Below are positions 17,466-26,144 of a stretch of 64,000 nt of DNA, piece after piece. Each line of letters begins with the position of its first letter. Position 1 is the stretch's first letter. The translations under genes and the position numbers were made by a program. Source of the DNA: Chelatococcus sp. HY11 (lineage in GTDB: Bacteria > Pseudomonadota > Alphaproteobacteria > Rhizobiales > Beijerinckiaceae); assembly GCF_018398335.1 (NCBI RefSeq), contig NZ_JAHBRX010000003.1, forward strand, positions 1-64,000, read 5' to 3'. The notes beneath the pieces are model-generated. The model did not search any database, was not told where the DNA came from, and was given only the letters and a program-made list of their open reading frames with translations.

Positions 17466-18218
17466 GTGACCGAAGGTTCTGTATTGGTGTTCGGCGGCAG
17501 TGGCGGTCTCGGCAGCGCGATCTGCACGCGACTGACCGAGGAGTGGAAGTCTCTGGTCCTTACCTACCACGGCAATGCAGAAAAGGCCGCATCGATCCGA
17601 GCTGATCTCGCGAACAAGATCGAGGCCGATGCTGTGCGCGCGGATATTCGCAGCGATTCGGACGTGCAGGCGGCGATCGACAAGGCCGATGCCATGAACA
17701 GCGGCTTGAAAGGCGTTATCTTCGCCTCAGGGGCGAATATCCTGCAACCCTTCGTGTCACAGATAGACCAGAAGCAATGGGATGACGTGATCTCCATTGA
17801 ACTTCTCGGGTTCACCCGAGTGATTCGGCTGACGCTGCCGGTGCTGCGCAAGAACGGCGGCGGCGCTTACGTCAGCGTGGTGTCCTTTGGGACGTACTGG
17901 TTCCCGCCCGGTGACGCAATTTCCGCCGTGCCGAAAGCCGGCATTGAAATGCTGACGCGGGCCGTTGCCAAGGAAGAGGGACGTTACGGCATTCGTGCCA
18001 ATTCTGTCGCGCCTGGCATCATCAATGCGGGTCTCGGCAGCGTGATGCAGGACAAAGTCTACAATGCGAAGATCTGGGAGGATCAGAAGAAACGAGTGCC
18101 GCTGCGCCGGTTCGGCGAAGCCTCGGACATCGCCGAGGCGGTGGGATTCTGCGCCTCGCCCCGCTCGTCCTATATTACGGGCCAAACGATCATCGTCGAT
18201 GGTGGTTTGCGACTTTGA
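17466..18218 (+). CDS. SDR-family protein lacking the catalytic tyrosine
   Basis: 250 aa from a GTG with a strong ribosome-binding site (AAGGAAGGAG). The nucleotide-binding loop reads VFGGSGGLGSAI, and the C-terminus ends YITGQTIIVDGGLRL as in normal SDRs. At the YxxxK position the sequence is DAISAVPKAGIEML: the lysine is there, but the residue four before it is serine, not tyrosine. The upstream serine region is VVSFGTYWFPPG. It may be a non-catalytic or altered SDR. It lies between the thiolase and the acyl-CoA ligase, 16 bp before the latter. Confidence 0.85.
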   Translation: MTEGSVLVFGGSGGLGSAICTRLTEEWKSLVLTYHGNAEKAASIRADLANKIEADAVRADIRSDSDVQAAIDKADAMNSGLKGVIFASGANILQPFVSQIDQKQWDDVISIELLGFTRVIRLTLPVLRKNGGGAYVSVVSFGTYWFPPGDAISAVPKAGIEMLTRAVAKEEGRYGIRANSVAPGIINAGLGSVMQDKVYNAKIWEDQKKRVPLRRFGEASDIAEAVGFCASPRSSYITGQTIIVDGGLRL

Positions 18219-18234
18219 TGTGGGAGGATTGCTC

Positions 18235-19896
18235 ATGACCGATTCGCCCCTTACCGTCGGCGCCTCGCTTTTCCGTGCCGCCGGCCTTTGGCCCGATCGG
18301 ACCGCGCTGATCATTGCCGGTCGTCAGGCCAGCTACCGTGGACTGTTGGATGAGGCCAGTCTCTGTGCACGCGGCCTTGCCGGACTTGGCGTGAAACCCG
18401 GGGACCGCATCGGAACATTGATGCACAATTGCTGGGAGAGTGTCATTCTCTTCTACGGCGCAAGCCTGATCGGCGCTGGACTGTTACCGTTCAACGCCCG
18501 CTACCGCGGGGACGAGCTCAGCTTCACCGTCGGCTTTTCTGATGTGGTCGGACTGTTCACTACAGCGCATGGACGCGAACACGTCGAGCTGCCGGAACTG
18601 CTGCAAGATACGTACCCCATTTTGCGGGAGTGGAAGGCGGGCGAGCCGCTTAAGATCGCCGAGGCTCCGTCGCTTCGCTTCGTTGCGAATCTTGCAGACC
18701 CGGAGGAAGAACGCTGGGTAACTGAGAAGCATCTAGCGGAAGCGGCGCAGCGAGTAAGCGCCGAAACCGTCGAGGCCATGGCCGCCGCCGTGAAGCCGGG
18801 CGACAACTGCATTACCATGTTCAGCTCTGGCACAACGGCGCGCCCCAAAGCCTGCATGCTGTCTCATGAGAACGTCAGTCGTGTGGGTTCGGCACTTGCC
18901 GAGCGCTTCGAAATGACGGCGGATGACCGATTTTGGGATCCGCTGCCGTTCTACCACATGTCGACACTCATGCCCCTGGCCGCCTGCCGGACAGTGGGCG
19001 CGACCTTCATTGGCGTCGAGCATTTCGAAGCCGGTGCGGCACTGGCCGAGATCGAGAGAACCCGAGCAACGATCCTGTATCCAGCCTTTCCGACGCTCAT
19101 GGCATCAATGGTCGCCCATCCTGATTTTCCTCACCGGAACCTTTCGACAGCGCGCTTGATGCTCAATATCGGTGCTCCGGATTTGCTTCGGCGTTTCTGC
19201 GAGGCGATGCCAGGCGCCAAACAGGCATCGTGCTATGGACTGACCGAAGGCGGCGGCGTGTCGGTTTGGAGCGACAAGGACGATACACTGGACGAGCGGA
19301 TCTTTACCTCTGGCAAGCCCATTACGGGAACGAAGGTCCGGGTCGTGGATCCCGACACATTGGAGGACAAGCCGTTTGGTGAGAACGGTGAGATCTGGCT
19401 GTGGGGCTACTGCGTCTTCTCTGGTTACTATAAGGATCCGGAAATGACCGCGGCGGTCATCACGCCGGATGGCTGGCTGCGGACGAACGATATCGGACAC
19501 CTCCTCCCCTCTGGTCACCTTGTCTATAAAGGCCGCCTCAAGGATATGCTGAAGATCGGCGGTGAGAATGTCGCGGCGGTGGAGATCGAAAGCTTCCTCA
19601 TGAAGCACCCCGCGATCAAGATGGCGCAGGTTGTGAGCGTACCCGACGAGCGCCTCGTCGAAGCGGCAGCCGCCTTCATCGAGTGCATGCCCGGGAAGAG
19701 CATCACGCCCGAGGAAGTGGTAAAGTTCTGCGCGGGCCAAATGGCGAGTTTCAAAATACCTCGCCACGTTCAGTTCGTGAACGACTGGCCGATGAGTACG
19801 ACGAAGATCCAGAAATTCAAGCTTCTGGAGAATTACGTGCCGTCCTCCCCCCTCGATGTCTCTGGGATTGCGAGAGCGTTGAAGCGCGGCGCATAA
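18235..19896 (+). CDS. AMP-dependent acyl-CoA synthetase/ligase
   Basis: 553 aa from the ATG at 18235 with GGGAGG 7 bp upstream. The open frame extends back to 18064 across the SDR end, but that part has no support. Motifs are TMFSSGTTARPKACMLSHEN (about residue 195), YGLTEGGGVSVWSDKDD, GWLRTNDIGHLLPSGHLVYK and PMSTTKIQKFKLLENY with the catalytic lysine near 524. It makes an acyl-CoA from an unknown acid. It is the last gene of the thiolase-SDR-ligase operon and is followed by a terminator. It resembles the ligase at 13645 throughout. Confidence 0.93.
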   Translation: MTDSPLTVGASLFRAAGLWPDRTALIIAGRQASYRGLLDEASLCARGLAGLGVKPGDRIGTLMHNCWESVILFYGASLIGAGLLPFNARYRGDELSFTVGFSDVVGLFTTAHGREHVELPELLQDTYPILREWKAGEPLKIAEAPSLRFVANLADPEEERWVTEKHLAEAAQRVSAETVEAMAAAVKPGDNCITMFSSGTTARPKACMLSHENVSRVGSALAERFEMTADDRFWDPLPFYHMSTLMPLAACRTVGATFIGVEHFEAGAALAEIERTRATILYPAFPTLMASMVAHPDFPHRNLSTARLMLNIGAPDLLRRFCEAMPGAKQASCYGLTEGGGVSVWSDKDDTLDERIFTSGKPITGTKVRVVDPDTLEDKPFGENGEIWLWGYCVFSGYYKDPEMTAAVITPDGWLRTNDIGHLLPSGHLVYKGRLKDMLKIGGENVAAVEIESFLMKHPAIKMAQVVSVPDERLVEAAAAFIECMPGKSITPEEVVKFCAGQMASFKIPRHVQFVNDWPMSTTKIQKFKLLENYVPSSPLDVSGIARALKRGA

Positions 19897-19929
19897 ACGT
19901 CTCGGAGAAATACATGGATCTCAACGAAA

Positions 19930-19960
19930 ACGGCGCCCTTCGGCGCCGTCCTTTTGTTTT
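19930..19960 (+). terminator. Rho-independent terminator after the ligase operon
   Basis: An 8-bp stem ACGGCGCC/GGCGCCGT with a CTTC loop is followed by CCTTTTGTTTT. It lies 33 bp after the ligase stop and just before the convergent end of the solute-binding protein gene at 19973. Confidence 0.85.
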
Positions 19961-19972
19961 GAATCTCGCGCT

Positions 19973-21211
19973 TTAGATCTTCAGCTGGACGCCCGGTGTG
20001 GGCGGATCAATGATTTCACCGGCCGGGATCTCGAAATAGGTCTTCAGGTTTGCGCCATCCGGACCCGGAACACTGCCGAGGATGCTGACCGGCCCAACCT
20101 GCTGGTGATCCTCCTTGCGGAAATAGATCTCACCCTTCGGCGTAAGAACCTTGACATTTTCGAGCGCGTTAACGACGTCCGCCGTCTTTGTGCTATTGGC
20201 GGCTTTGATCGCCGCTGCGTAGCTAAAGACCGCCCCGTATGCCGGACCGGTAAGGCTTGAGGGTGTCTTGTCGCCCGTGCGCTTCAAAATCTCGGCCACG
20301 AGATCCTGGTTCGCCTTGTTCGGGTTCGTGTTGCCGAAATACCAATGGAGCACCGACCAAACGTTCTTCGGCATGTCCCTCCCGAGAATGATCGGCAGAT
20401 CGAGCTCTCCGCCCGCATCGACCACCACTTCGAGCTTGTCGCTCAGACCGAGAGTCTTGGCCTGTTTCCACATCGTGATCATGTCCGCGCCGATCATGAC
20501 GCTAAGAACGCCCTGGGCCGGAGATTGCAACAGGCGGAAAATCTGCGTCTTGTAGTCCGTGGTTCCGAACTTCGCGGTCGTGACGTCAAGAATGGTGACA
20601 TCCTTCTTGGCGTATTGTGGATAAAATTCCTTCAATCCGGCGGTGAACTGTTTCCAGGAATCATGGCCCACGGAGAAGTCCGAGATCATGCCGCCCCAAA
20701 CGGTGACATTCGGGAAGTTCTGGGCCATCGCGCGGGCAAGAGCACGATTGCGAGTGAAGTTATTGTCCGCCAGTCGGAAAAAATTCCGATTAAACAGCTC
20801 ATGTGTCAGAGGATCAAACGGCGAACTTGGCGTCATCATTACCGCATCGAGTGACTGGATAACGCCGGTCAAGGCGATAGAAAGCGCTGTCAGTGATGGG
20901 CCAATAATGAGATTAACGCCGGAACCGGTCATTTCGCGCGCGCGGGCGATGGTCTGATTCGGATCGCCCTTATCGTCGCCGAAGACGATTTCGATTTGGC
21001 GGCCGAGCACGCCACCGGCCGCATTAATCTGGTCGCGCGCTATCTCGATCCCGATCCGTTGCTTCGTTCCCACCAGCTCAGCCGTGCCGCTGAGCGGAAG
21101 GATCGCACCGATCCGGATTCGGTCGGCGGCGAACACGCGCCGACTGCCGAGTGTCGAAAGGCCTGTTGTCGCTGCTGCACCTAGCACTAAATGTCTGCGA
21201 TTGATCTGCAT
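19973..21211 (-). CDS. ABC transporter solute-binding protein, branched-chain amino acid type
   Basis: 412 aa from the ATG at 21211 (MQINRRHLVLGAAATTGLS), with GGGAG 5 bp upstream. The open frame runs back to 21334 but crosses an operator palindrome. The twin-arginine-like signal ends near RRVFAADR, so the protein should be exported. The mature part starts IRIGAILPLSGTAELVGTKQ, typical of Peripla_BP_6/LivK-like receptors for amino acids and aromatic or alicyclic acids. It is likely the receptor for the LivHM/LivG/LivF transporter at 29952-33338, which lacks its own. It has a promoter region distinct from the EthD gene upstream. Confidence 0.93.
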   Translation of the reverse strand: MQINRRHLVLGAAATTGLSTLGSRRVFAADRIRIGAILPLSGTAELVGTKQRIGIEIARDQINAAGGVLGRQIEIVFGDDKGDPNQTIARAREMTGSGVNLIIGPSLTALSIALTGVIQSLDAVMMTPSSPFDPLTHELFNRNFFRLADNNFTRNRALARAMAQNFPNVTVWGGMISDFSVGHDSWKQFTAGLKEFYPQYAKKDVTILDVTTAKFGTTDYKTQIFRLLQSPAQGVLSVMIGADMITMWKQAKTLGLSDKLEVVVDAGGELDLPIILGRDMPKNVWSVLHWYFGNTNPNKANQDLVAEILKRTGDKTPSSLTGPAYGAVFSYAAAIKAANSTKTADVVNALENVKVLTPKGEIYFRKEDHQQVGPVSILGSVPGPDGANLKTYFEIPAGEIIDPPTPGVQLKI

Positions 21212-21293
21212 GATCGCTCCCAATGTTTCCCCAAAATGCACCGGCTCTTCGGCCAGCCTTTCGTGATGCTCCGCATGAAACCTCGCGCGGGCT

Positions 21294-21309
21294 CCTATCC
21301 TTTGATAGG
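21294..21309. promoter_or_regulatory. Candidate operator palindrome, site 2
   Basis: CCTATCCTTTGATAGG is a perfect CCTATC-N4-GATAGG palindrome. It sits 82 bp upstream of the solute-binding protein start (21211) and 21 bp after the stop of the EthD gene, in the only gap of this operon. This supports a start at 21211 and separate control of the receptor gene. Confidence 0.75.
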
Positions 21310-21330
21310 TCTCCCGCCGATACGAAGTAT

Positions 21331-21675
21331 TCACAGTGCTCGTTTCCCGTTCTCGATCGCCTTCAGGACGAATGCCTGGCGCTCCGGATGCATGCCGTTG
21401 CTGAGTGGCATGATCGCAGTCCCCGACCGGGAGGAGAGCGTCGATATCGTATTGGGCAGATCGTCGGTCTCAATCTCGTAGATGGCGAAATAGGTCCATG
21501 GGAAGGGCGGCGTCATCCGCTGTGCAGCGCTGAGCTTGTAGCGCTGCGCTGCAACGATACCCGGCACCTGGAGTACATCATCGAGGTGACGGTCGTTATA
21601 CCATTCGTTGAACTCCTCCTCACGCCCCTCTACGGCGTTCGTCAGAACCAATAGTAGATGTTTTTCCGTGGCCAT
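21331..21675 (-). CDS. EthD-like ferredoxin-fold protein
   Basis: 114 aa; AGGGGAG precedes the ATG by 5 bp. The sequence ATEKHLLLVLTNAVEGREEE, NEWYNDRHLDDVLQVPGIVA and RYKLS fits small EthD/dimeric alpha-beta barrel proteins, whose N-terminal strand is followed by a WYxxxH helix. Their role is usually unproven; in catabolic clusters they are often decarboxylase-like or accessory proteins. It follows the alpha/beta hydrolase gene by 11 bp. A longer protein with related domains is encoded at 36289, also next to a hydrolase gene. Confidence 0.75.
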   Translation of the reverse strand: MATEKHLLLVLTNAVEGREEEFNEWYNDRHLDDVLQVPGIVAAQRYKLSAAQRMTPPFPWTYFAIYEIETDDLPNTISTLSSRSGTAIMPLSNGMHPERQAFVLKAIENGKRAL

Positions 21676-21686
21676 TTGATCTCCCC

Positions 21687-22589
21687 TTATGGTGATACGC
21701 GATGGTGCCGGCTTAAAAAATCAAGGACTGGCGGCATGAAGGTATCGTTGCTGTCGGCGGTCAACATGTGACCGATATTGGGTATCTCTACCACCTGCAG
21801 CGACGGCAGGACGGAACGAAAATGAGCGACATCCTGGTCGCGAACGAGCTCGCTTTTGCCGGCTCGAATTAACAGAACGGGATGCGTCGTTCGCCGCGCC
21901 GCGGCCTCCACGATCACAGGTTCAGACGGCGGGCGCACAAAGTCATCCTCGGCGATGCGCGGGTCCCACTGCCAGAAGAGCAGCCCCGACGAGTCCTCGC
22001 GCATGATGCGGCGCAGCCCGTCAGCATTCTCGGGCGACGGCCTGTTTGAGAAGGTTGCCAGGAACTCGCTCGCCTCGGCGACGGAGCGGAACCCCCGAGC
22101 ACTTCGCTTCAGAAACCAGCCGATCTTTTCAGCGCCCTCAGAACTCGTTTGCGGTGTCATGTCGACGAGCACCAGGCAGCTGACACGCGAGGGCTGCTCA
22201 ACTGCCGCTATCAAAGCGCTTTGACCGCCGCGCGAAGCACCAACGATCGCAATCGGACGAGGATCGTCCCGACCGAGATCGATCAGGAGGCGCTCAAAAT
22301 CCTCGGCCCAGTGCTGGGCCGCGTAAAGACCGTCTGGCGCCCAATCGCTGTCGCCATGGCCCCGCGTGTCGACCGCGATCGCGTGGTAGCCAGCTTTGGC
22401 CAGTTGCATGAGACCGCGGGACCAAGCTCGCCGGCTTTGCGCACCGCCATGCAACAGAAGGACCTTCGGAGCGTCATCAGGGCCGGCCACATCGGCCGCG
22501 AGAAAAAAATTATCGGCCAGACGAAAGCGAAGTGACGTAACCCGGATCTCCTCTGTAACAGTCACCTTCCGTGCCTGTGGAACCGTCAT
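21687..22589 (-). CDS. Alpha/beta hydrolase
   Basis: 300 aa with GGAG 7 bp before the ATG. The oxyanion region is VLLLHGGAQSRRAW, the nucleophile elbow is IVGASRGGQ (Ser about 119) and the late histidine is in IPNIGHML (about 274), so the triad seems complete. It could hydrolyse an ester, lactone, CoA thioester or C-C bond; the substrate is unknown. It has a clear paralogue at 35386 (shared SEL-RD-DV-HFRS and GHMLT-DSND-FMP-VLDFL). In both places an EthD gene follows. Confidence 0.9.
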   Translation of the reverse strand: MTVPQARKVTVTEEIRVTSLRFRLADNFFLAADVAGPDDAPKVLLLHGGAQSRRAWSRGLMQLAKAGYHAIAVDTRGHGDSDWAPDGLYAAQHWAEDFERLLIDLGRDDPRPIAIVGASRGGQSALIAAVEQPSRVSCLVLVDMTPQTSSEGAEKIGWFLKRSARGFRSVAEASEFLATFSNRPSPENADGLRRIMREDSSGLLFWQWDPRIAEDDFVRPPSEPVIVEAAARRTTHPVLLIRAGKSELVRDQDVAHFRSVLPSLQVVEIPNIGHMLTADSNDTFMPPVLDFLSRHHRVSP

Positions 22590-22611
22590 GCCGCTACTCC
22601 AGGGAACGCCG

Positions 22612-22643
22612 AAAAAAACGATGCGCCACGTTGTGGCGCATCG
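22612..22643 (-). terminator. Rho-independent terminator on the minus strand
   Basis: An 11-bp perfect stem (CGATGCGCCAC/GTGGCGCATCG, 3-base loop) is followed on the minus strand by seven T. It lies 13 bp after the VOC gene and before the hydrolase gene, so it should end or attenuate the operon that starts at 25177. Confidence 0.85.
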
Positions 22644-22655
22644 CGTGTTAAAGCC

Positions 22656-23132
22656 TCACTCTTCGGCCGGGTACCATTTCCCGTCGCCCTTGCTCTTGTA
22701 TGGCTTTGCCACCTCAACCAGCACGCCATGGGCGTGCTTCGGTGAGATCCAGCCCCATTTCTGCCAGCTCATTTCCGGATCGCCGGAAATTTCGCCAACT
22801 GAATCGATGCCCTTCTCCTTGAGTGCGGCGAGTGAGCCTTCGACATCATTGGTCGTCAAAGCAATATGATGCACACCCTCGCCGTACTTCTCCAGCCTGC
22901 GGCCGAGAGGTGTGTTGGGCGCCGGCTCCATCAGCTGGATCTCGGCACCATGATCGGAAACGAACGTGGCCCAGCGCATACGGTCCTCGCCGCCCTCGAA
23001 GCCGTCATAACGCACAACGCGCTTCTCGAGCTGCTTCGGATCGAGAACGGACAGAATCTTCGTCCAATGGTCGACGGCTTCGTCGAGATTGCGGACAAGA
23101 AGGCAGACATGGGCAAATGGACCGCTTGGCAT
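22656..23132 (-). CDS. VOC/glyoxalase-family protein, methylmalonyl-CoA epimerase-like
   Basis: 158 aa from the ATG at 23132, preceded by GGAG at 6 bp; a TTG one codon earlier is less likely. It is a single vicinal-oxygen-chelate domain pair: FAHVCLLVRNLDEAVDHWTK at the start and GVHHIALTTNDVEGSLAALK halfway, with the histidines and glutamates (IQLMEPAPN, VLVEVAKPY) that bind metal in this fold. The layout resembles methylmalonyl-CoA epimerase. In this operon an acyl-CoA epimerase or isomerase role is plausible but not proven. It lies 9 bp after the MaoC gene and before a terminator. Confidence 0.8.
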   Translation of the reverse strand: MPSGPFAHVCLLVRNLDEAVDHWTKILSVLDPKQLEKRVVRYDGFEGGEDRMRWATFVSDHGAEIQLMEPAPNTPLGRRLEKYGEGVHHIALTTNDVEGSLAALKEKGIDSVGEISGDPEMSWQKWGWISPKHAHGVLVEVAKPYKSKGDGKWYPAEE

Positions 23133-23141
23133 CAATAACTC

Positions 23142-23558
23142 CTATTTTTGATCCGGTTTGGATGGTTGTTCAATGATCGCTTTTCCGCCGAGAACAAGAT
23201 CACGACCGAGAGTCCTCAGGGTGACATCGCAGGCAATGCGTTTCCTGCCGTCGACAACGGTGACCTCGGTGACCGTTCCCGACGCCTCGACCTCATCGCC
23301 GCCGTAGACATTGTCCAGGAATCGAACATCAATCATGGTGATTGCACCGCCCGGGAACGCCCTGTGCAGCGCGTTCATGACATAGGCAACATTGGCGGGC
23401 CCTTGGTTGATCACGCGATCTCCCAAACCTTTGGCGTGGACGACCGCTGGGTCGAGATGGATTGGATTCGGGTCATGCAGGAAGTCGGCCCATTCCTTCA
23501 TCGCTTCGGGTTTCGCCACGATCCGGAAGGGCGGAATCACATCTCCGACAACAATCAT
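23142..23558 (-). CDS. MaoC-like dehydratase (hot-dog enoyl-CoA hydratase subunit)
   Basis: 138 aa. It carries the hydratase-2 motif in DFLHDPNPIHLDPAVV (Asp and His), followed by VINQGPANVAYVMNAL. Proteins of this size act as R-specific enoyl-CoA hydratases, often as the catalytic half of a heterodimer. The start overlaps the stop of the gene upstream by 4 bp (ATGA); that gene encodes a MaoC-N/FAS1-like partner, as in the paired MaoC hydratases of steroid side-chain degradation. AAAGGA lies 9 bp upstream of the start. Confidence 0.9.
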   Translation of the reverse strand: MIVVGDVIPPFRIVAKPEAMKEWADFLHDPNPIHLDPAVVHAKGLGDRVINQGPANVAYVMNALHRAFPGGAITMIDVRFLDNVYGGDEVEASGTVTEVTVVDGRKRIACDVTLRTLGRDLVLGGKAIIEQPSKPDQK

Positions 23559-24001
23559 CGCAACAATTCCTTTCGAGGAAGAACCCAGGTGTTGGTTGTC
23601 TCGAGAACCGGCGTGCCGTCCTGTTCGAGCAGGCGCAGTCGGTATTCGAGGACATCCATGACGCCGAGCTTGCGGCTGGCTTTGCGCACGAGGCTGACAA
23701 TTTCTCCACTTACCCGGTAGGGCTTTCCGGTCATCAGTGGGCCCATGAACTCAACCTTGCTCGATCCCATCATCGGGCCTTCATTCACGTCGAAATCACA
23801 TATGTCGCAGATGCCCTTGACCGTCTGGCCCATGCCAACCTGAGTGGCGATGAAGAAATATATCGGGTGGGCGCTGCCATCCAAAGATGGCTCTGCATTC
23901 GTCGAACGGCAGAGCGCGGCGTTTTCAGCCGGTTCAATGATGATCGGATCTTTTCCATCTAGAGTAGTTCCGGCAACGGCGGGAGCGGGCGGAAAATCCA
24001 T
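23555..24001 (-). CDS. MaoC N-terminal (FAS1-like) dehydratase domain protein
   Basis: 148 aa from the ATG at 24001 (MDFPPAPAVAGTT); a GTG at 24010 is possible, but GAGGGG is better spaced for the ATG. The hot-dog fold shows in HPIYFFIATQVGMGQTVKGI, SSKVEFMGPLMTGKPYRVSG and a late strand VLETTNTWVLPRKE. It lacks the D-x5-H hydratase motif, so it is likely the non-catalytic, substrate-binding half of a heteromeric hydratase with the MaoC protein encoded immediately downstream. It lies 12 bp after the acyl-CoA dehydrogenase gene. Confidence 0.82.
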   Translation of the reverse strand: MDFPPAPAVAGTTLDGKDPIIIEPAENAALCRSTNAEPSLDGSAHPIYFFIATQVGMGQTVKGICDICDFDVNEGPMMGSSKVEFMGPLMTGKPYRVSGEIVSLVRKASRKLGVMDVLEYRLRLLEQDGTPVLETTNTWVLPRKELLR

Positions 24002-24013
24002 GATACACACCCC

Positions 24014-25177
24014 TCAGAATGACCGAGGCAAGCCGAGGTTTTCGGCAAGCGTATTGCGAACCATCTCGTTGGAAATGGGCGTCATGCGCAGAATACGGTG
24101 ATCCCGCCAATAGCGTTGCATGTCCGTTTCCGCGGAATACCCCATCCCGCCGAGGATCTGGATGCCGAGGTCGGCAGCCTCAACGGCACGCTCCGTCGCC
24201 ATCATCTTCAGCATGTTCGCTTCATTGCCGCACGGCTTGTTCTGCGCCTGCAGCGAGGCCGTATAATAGAGCAGGAGCTCCACCTCCTTCTGCCAGCATG
24301 CGATGTTGGCGATATAGTGCTGGATCGCCTGGAAGGAACCGATAGGTCGCCCGAACGCATGCCGCTGTTTGGCATAGTCAAGCGCATCTTCAAGGATACC
24401 GTCGATTGCTCCAAGGCACTGCGCACCAACCATTGTGCGCTCGTTGTTGAGGGTTGGAAGCAGAGTATACCAAGCCTTGCCGGGCTCGCCGAGCACAAGT
24501 TCATCCGGCACGAAGACATTGTCAAAATGAACAATGCAAGATCCGATTGAACGCATCCCGAGCTTCGTTACGGGCGTGATCGTAATGCCTTTCTGCTTCG
24601 CAGGGACGAAGAACACGGAAAGCCCATGGTGGCGCTTCTCGACGTTACTGTCTGTGCGAACAAGAGTTAGCAAGTAGTCAGCCACCTGCGACGCTGACGA
24701 CCACATTTTTTCACCGGTAAGAACCCAGCCACCTTCGACCCGCTTGCCGTTCGTGCGGAGCGCGCCGAGAACGTCGGTGCCTCCGCCTGGCTCTGTGAAT
24801 GCGATCGAGACGCGAAGCTTCCCTGCGGCGATATCAGGCAGAAACCGCTTCTTCTGCTCATCGCTACCATAAACGCCGATTGACTTGCCGCCTGCGAACG
24901 ACGTGAGGCCCCAGACCCACAACATGCCGCCAAGCGTTCGTGCCAGTTCACGGGCGAAGATCATCTGCATGACGATGTCGCCGCCCTGGCCGCCATATTC
25001 TTCAGGGATGCCGATGCCGTGGAACTCAGCTTCCGTGAACTTGTCCCAGAGAGCAAATGGATACTCGTGCTCGTTCTTTTCAAGCTCGCGCGCCCACGAT
25101 TTCGAAGCCTCCTTATCGACCCACCGCCGCACGGATTCGCGGAAGGCAAGTTGTTCGTCGGTCAGATCGAAATCCAT
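24014..25177 (-). CDS. Acyl-CoA dehydrogenase
   Basis: 387 aa. It starts DFDLTDEQLAFRESVRRWVD, with the FAD/substrate region AFTEPGGGTDVLGALRTNGK, YAKQRHAFGRPIGSFQAIQH and C-terminal IQILGGMGYSAETDMQRYWR. It is a gap-free paralogue of the protein at 12445. It is the first gene of the operon 25177 to 22656 (dehydrogenase, MaoC pair, VOC), a dehydrogenation-hydration module, and would use EtfAB from 10622-12336. A perfect operator palindrome lies 63 bp upstream. GAGAAGGG precedes the ATG. Confidence 0.95.
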   Translation of the reverse strand: MDFDLTDEQLAFRESVRRWVDKEASKSWARELEKNEHEYPFALWDKFTEAEFHGIGIPEEYGGQGGDIVMQMIFARELARTLGGMLWVWGLTSFAGGKSIGVYGSDEQKKRFLPDIAAGKLRVSIAFTEPGGGTDVLGALRTNGKRVEGGWVLTGEKMWSSASQVADYLLTLVRTDSNVEKRHHGLSVFFVPAKQKGITITPVTKLGMRSIGSCIVHFDNVFVPDELVLGEPGKAWYTLLPTLNNERTMVGAQCLGAIDGILEDALDYAKQRHAFGRPIGSFQAIQHYIANIACWQKEVELLLYYTASLQAQNKPCGNEANMLKMMATERAVEAADLGIQILGGMGYSAETDMQRYWRDHRILRMTPISNEMVRNTLAENLGLPRSF

Positions 25178-25240
25178 CTCGGGCCCTTCTCGGCGCTAGC
25201 AAATTTGTAGGTTTTCTCTTGGATCGCCGGCTCCGTCACA

Positions 25241-25256
25241 CCTATCCGTAGATAGG
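25241..25256. promoter_or_regulatory. Candidate operator palindrome, site 3
   Basis: CCTATCCGTAGATAGG is a perfect CCTATC-N4-GATAGG palindrome, 63 bp upstream of the dehydrogenase start at 25177. A lone left arm CCTATC follows at 25271-25276. It lies between the dehydrogenase operon and the 3' end of the carboxylase beta remnant. Confidence 0.75.
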
Positions 25257-26144
25257 GCGTGACGGTTCTCCCTATCTCCGTCACTCCTTCGTCTCGATGA
25301 GTGGCAAGCCGTGCGTGGCTCGCATATTGCGACAGCAGCCGGGGGAGCCCGCTCTATTTTTGCGGTCGGGAGGCCCCCATGCAATCTCGATCGACCGGGC
25401 GACCACCCGACGCGTGTCGGCTGGTTCGATGATGTCATCGAGAAACAGATGGGCCGCCGCCTCCCAGGGTTCGGATTCGACTGTCCACTGTTCCGTCAGT
25501 TCGTCGACGAGTTGTTGCACAGCCGCCTGCCCCCTTCCGCGAAAAAGCTGTTCCATGCGACGGCGGTACACAGTCCGCACGCCCGTCTCCGGCGTCATGA
25601 AGCCCATCTCCGCGGACGGCCAAGCAAACAGGAAATTGGGGCGCGTGGGCCTTCCGCCTATAGCGAAATGGCCGCCACCATAGCCCGTGAAGTGCGCCGT
25701 GGAAGCATGCAAAGCGGAATCGCCATAGGAAGGGCCGAGGATGGCTGCCGCGCGCGGAACCAAGGCCTGCCCCGGCGCGGGTTTAAAGCGCGGCGATGGA
25801 AGCCATCGCCGCGTTCCTTTCGTATCTCCCCTCCAAAGCGCTGGGCCTGTTCGATCAGCCGGTTCTGTTTGCGCATGCTCATCGGTGCGGTAGTGCCCGC
25901 AAGGATAGTGGGATCGATGCCGATGACACCAACCGCCACACCGTCGATGCGCCCGAAGCCAGTGACCACGCCGTCGCCAGGCACGAAAGCGCCCGGTCCG
26001 AAGTTCGGGCAGAACGAGCGCGCCCGTCTCGAAAAAGGCCCCCCCGTCGAGGAGCAGATCAAGCCTCTCCCGCACGGGTAGACGACCGGATGCGCGATGT
26101 TTAGCCACCGAATCCTCGCCCCCCATCGCCGTAACGCGGGCCTA

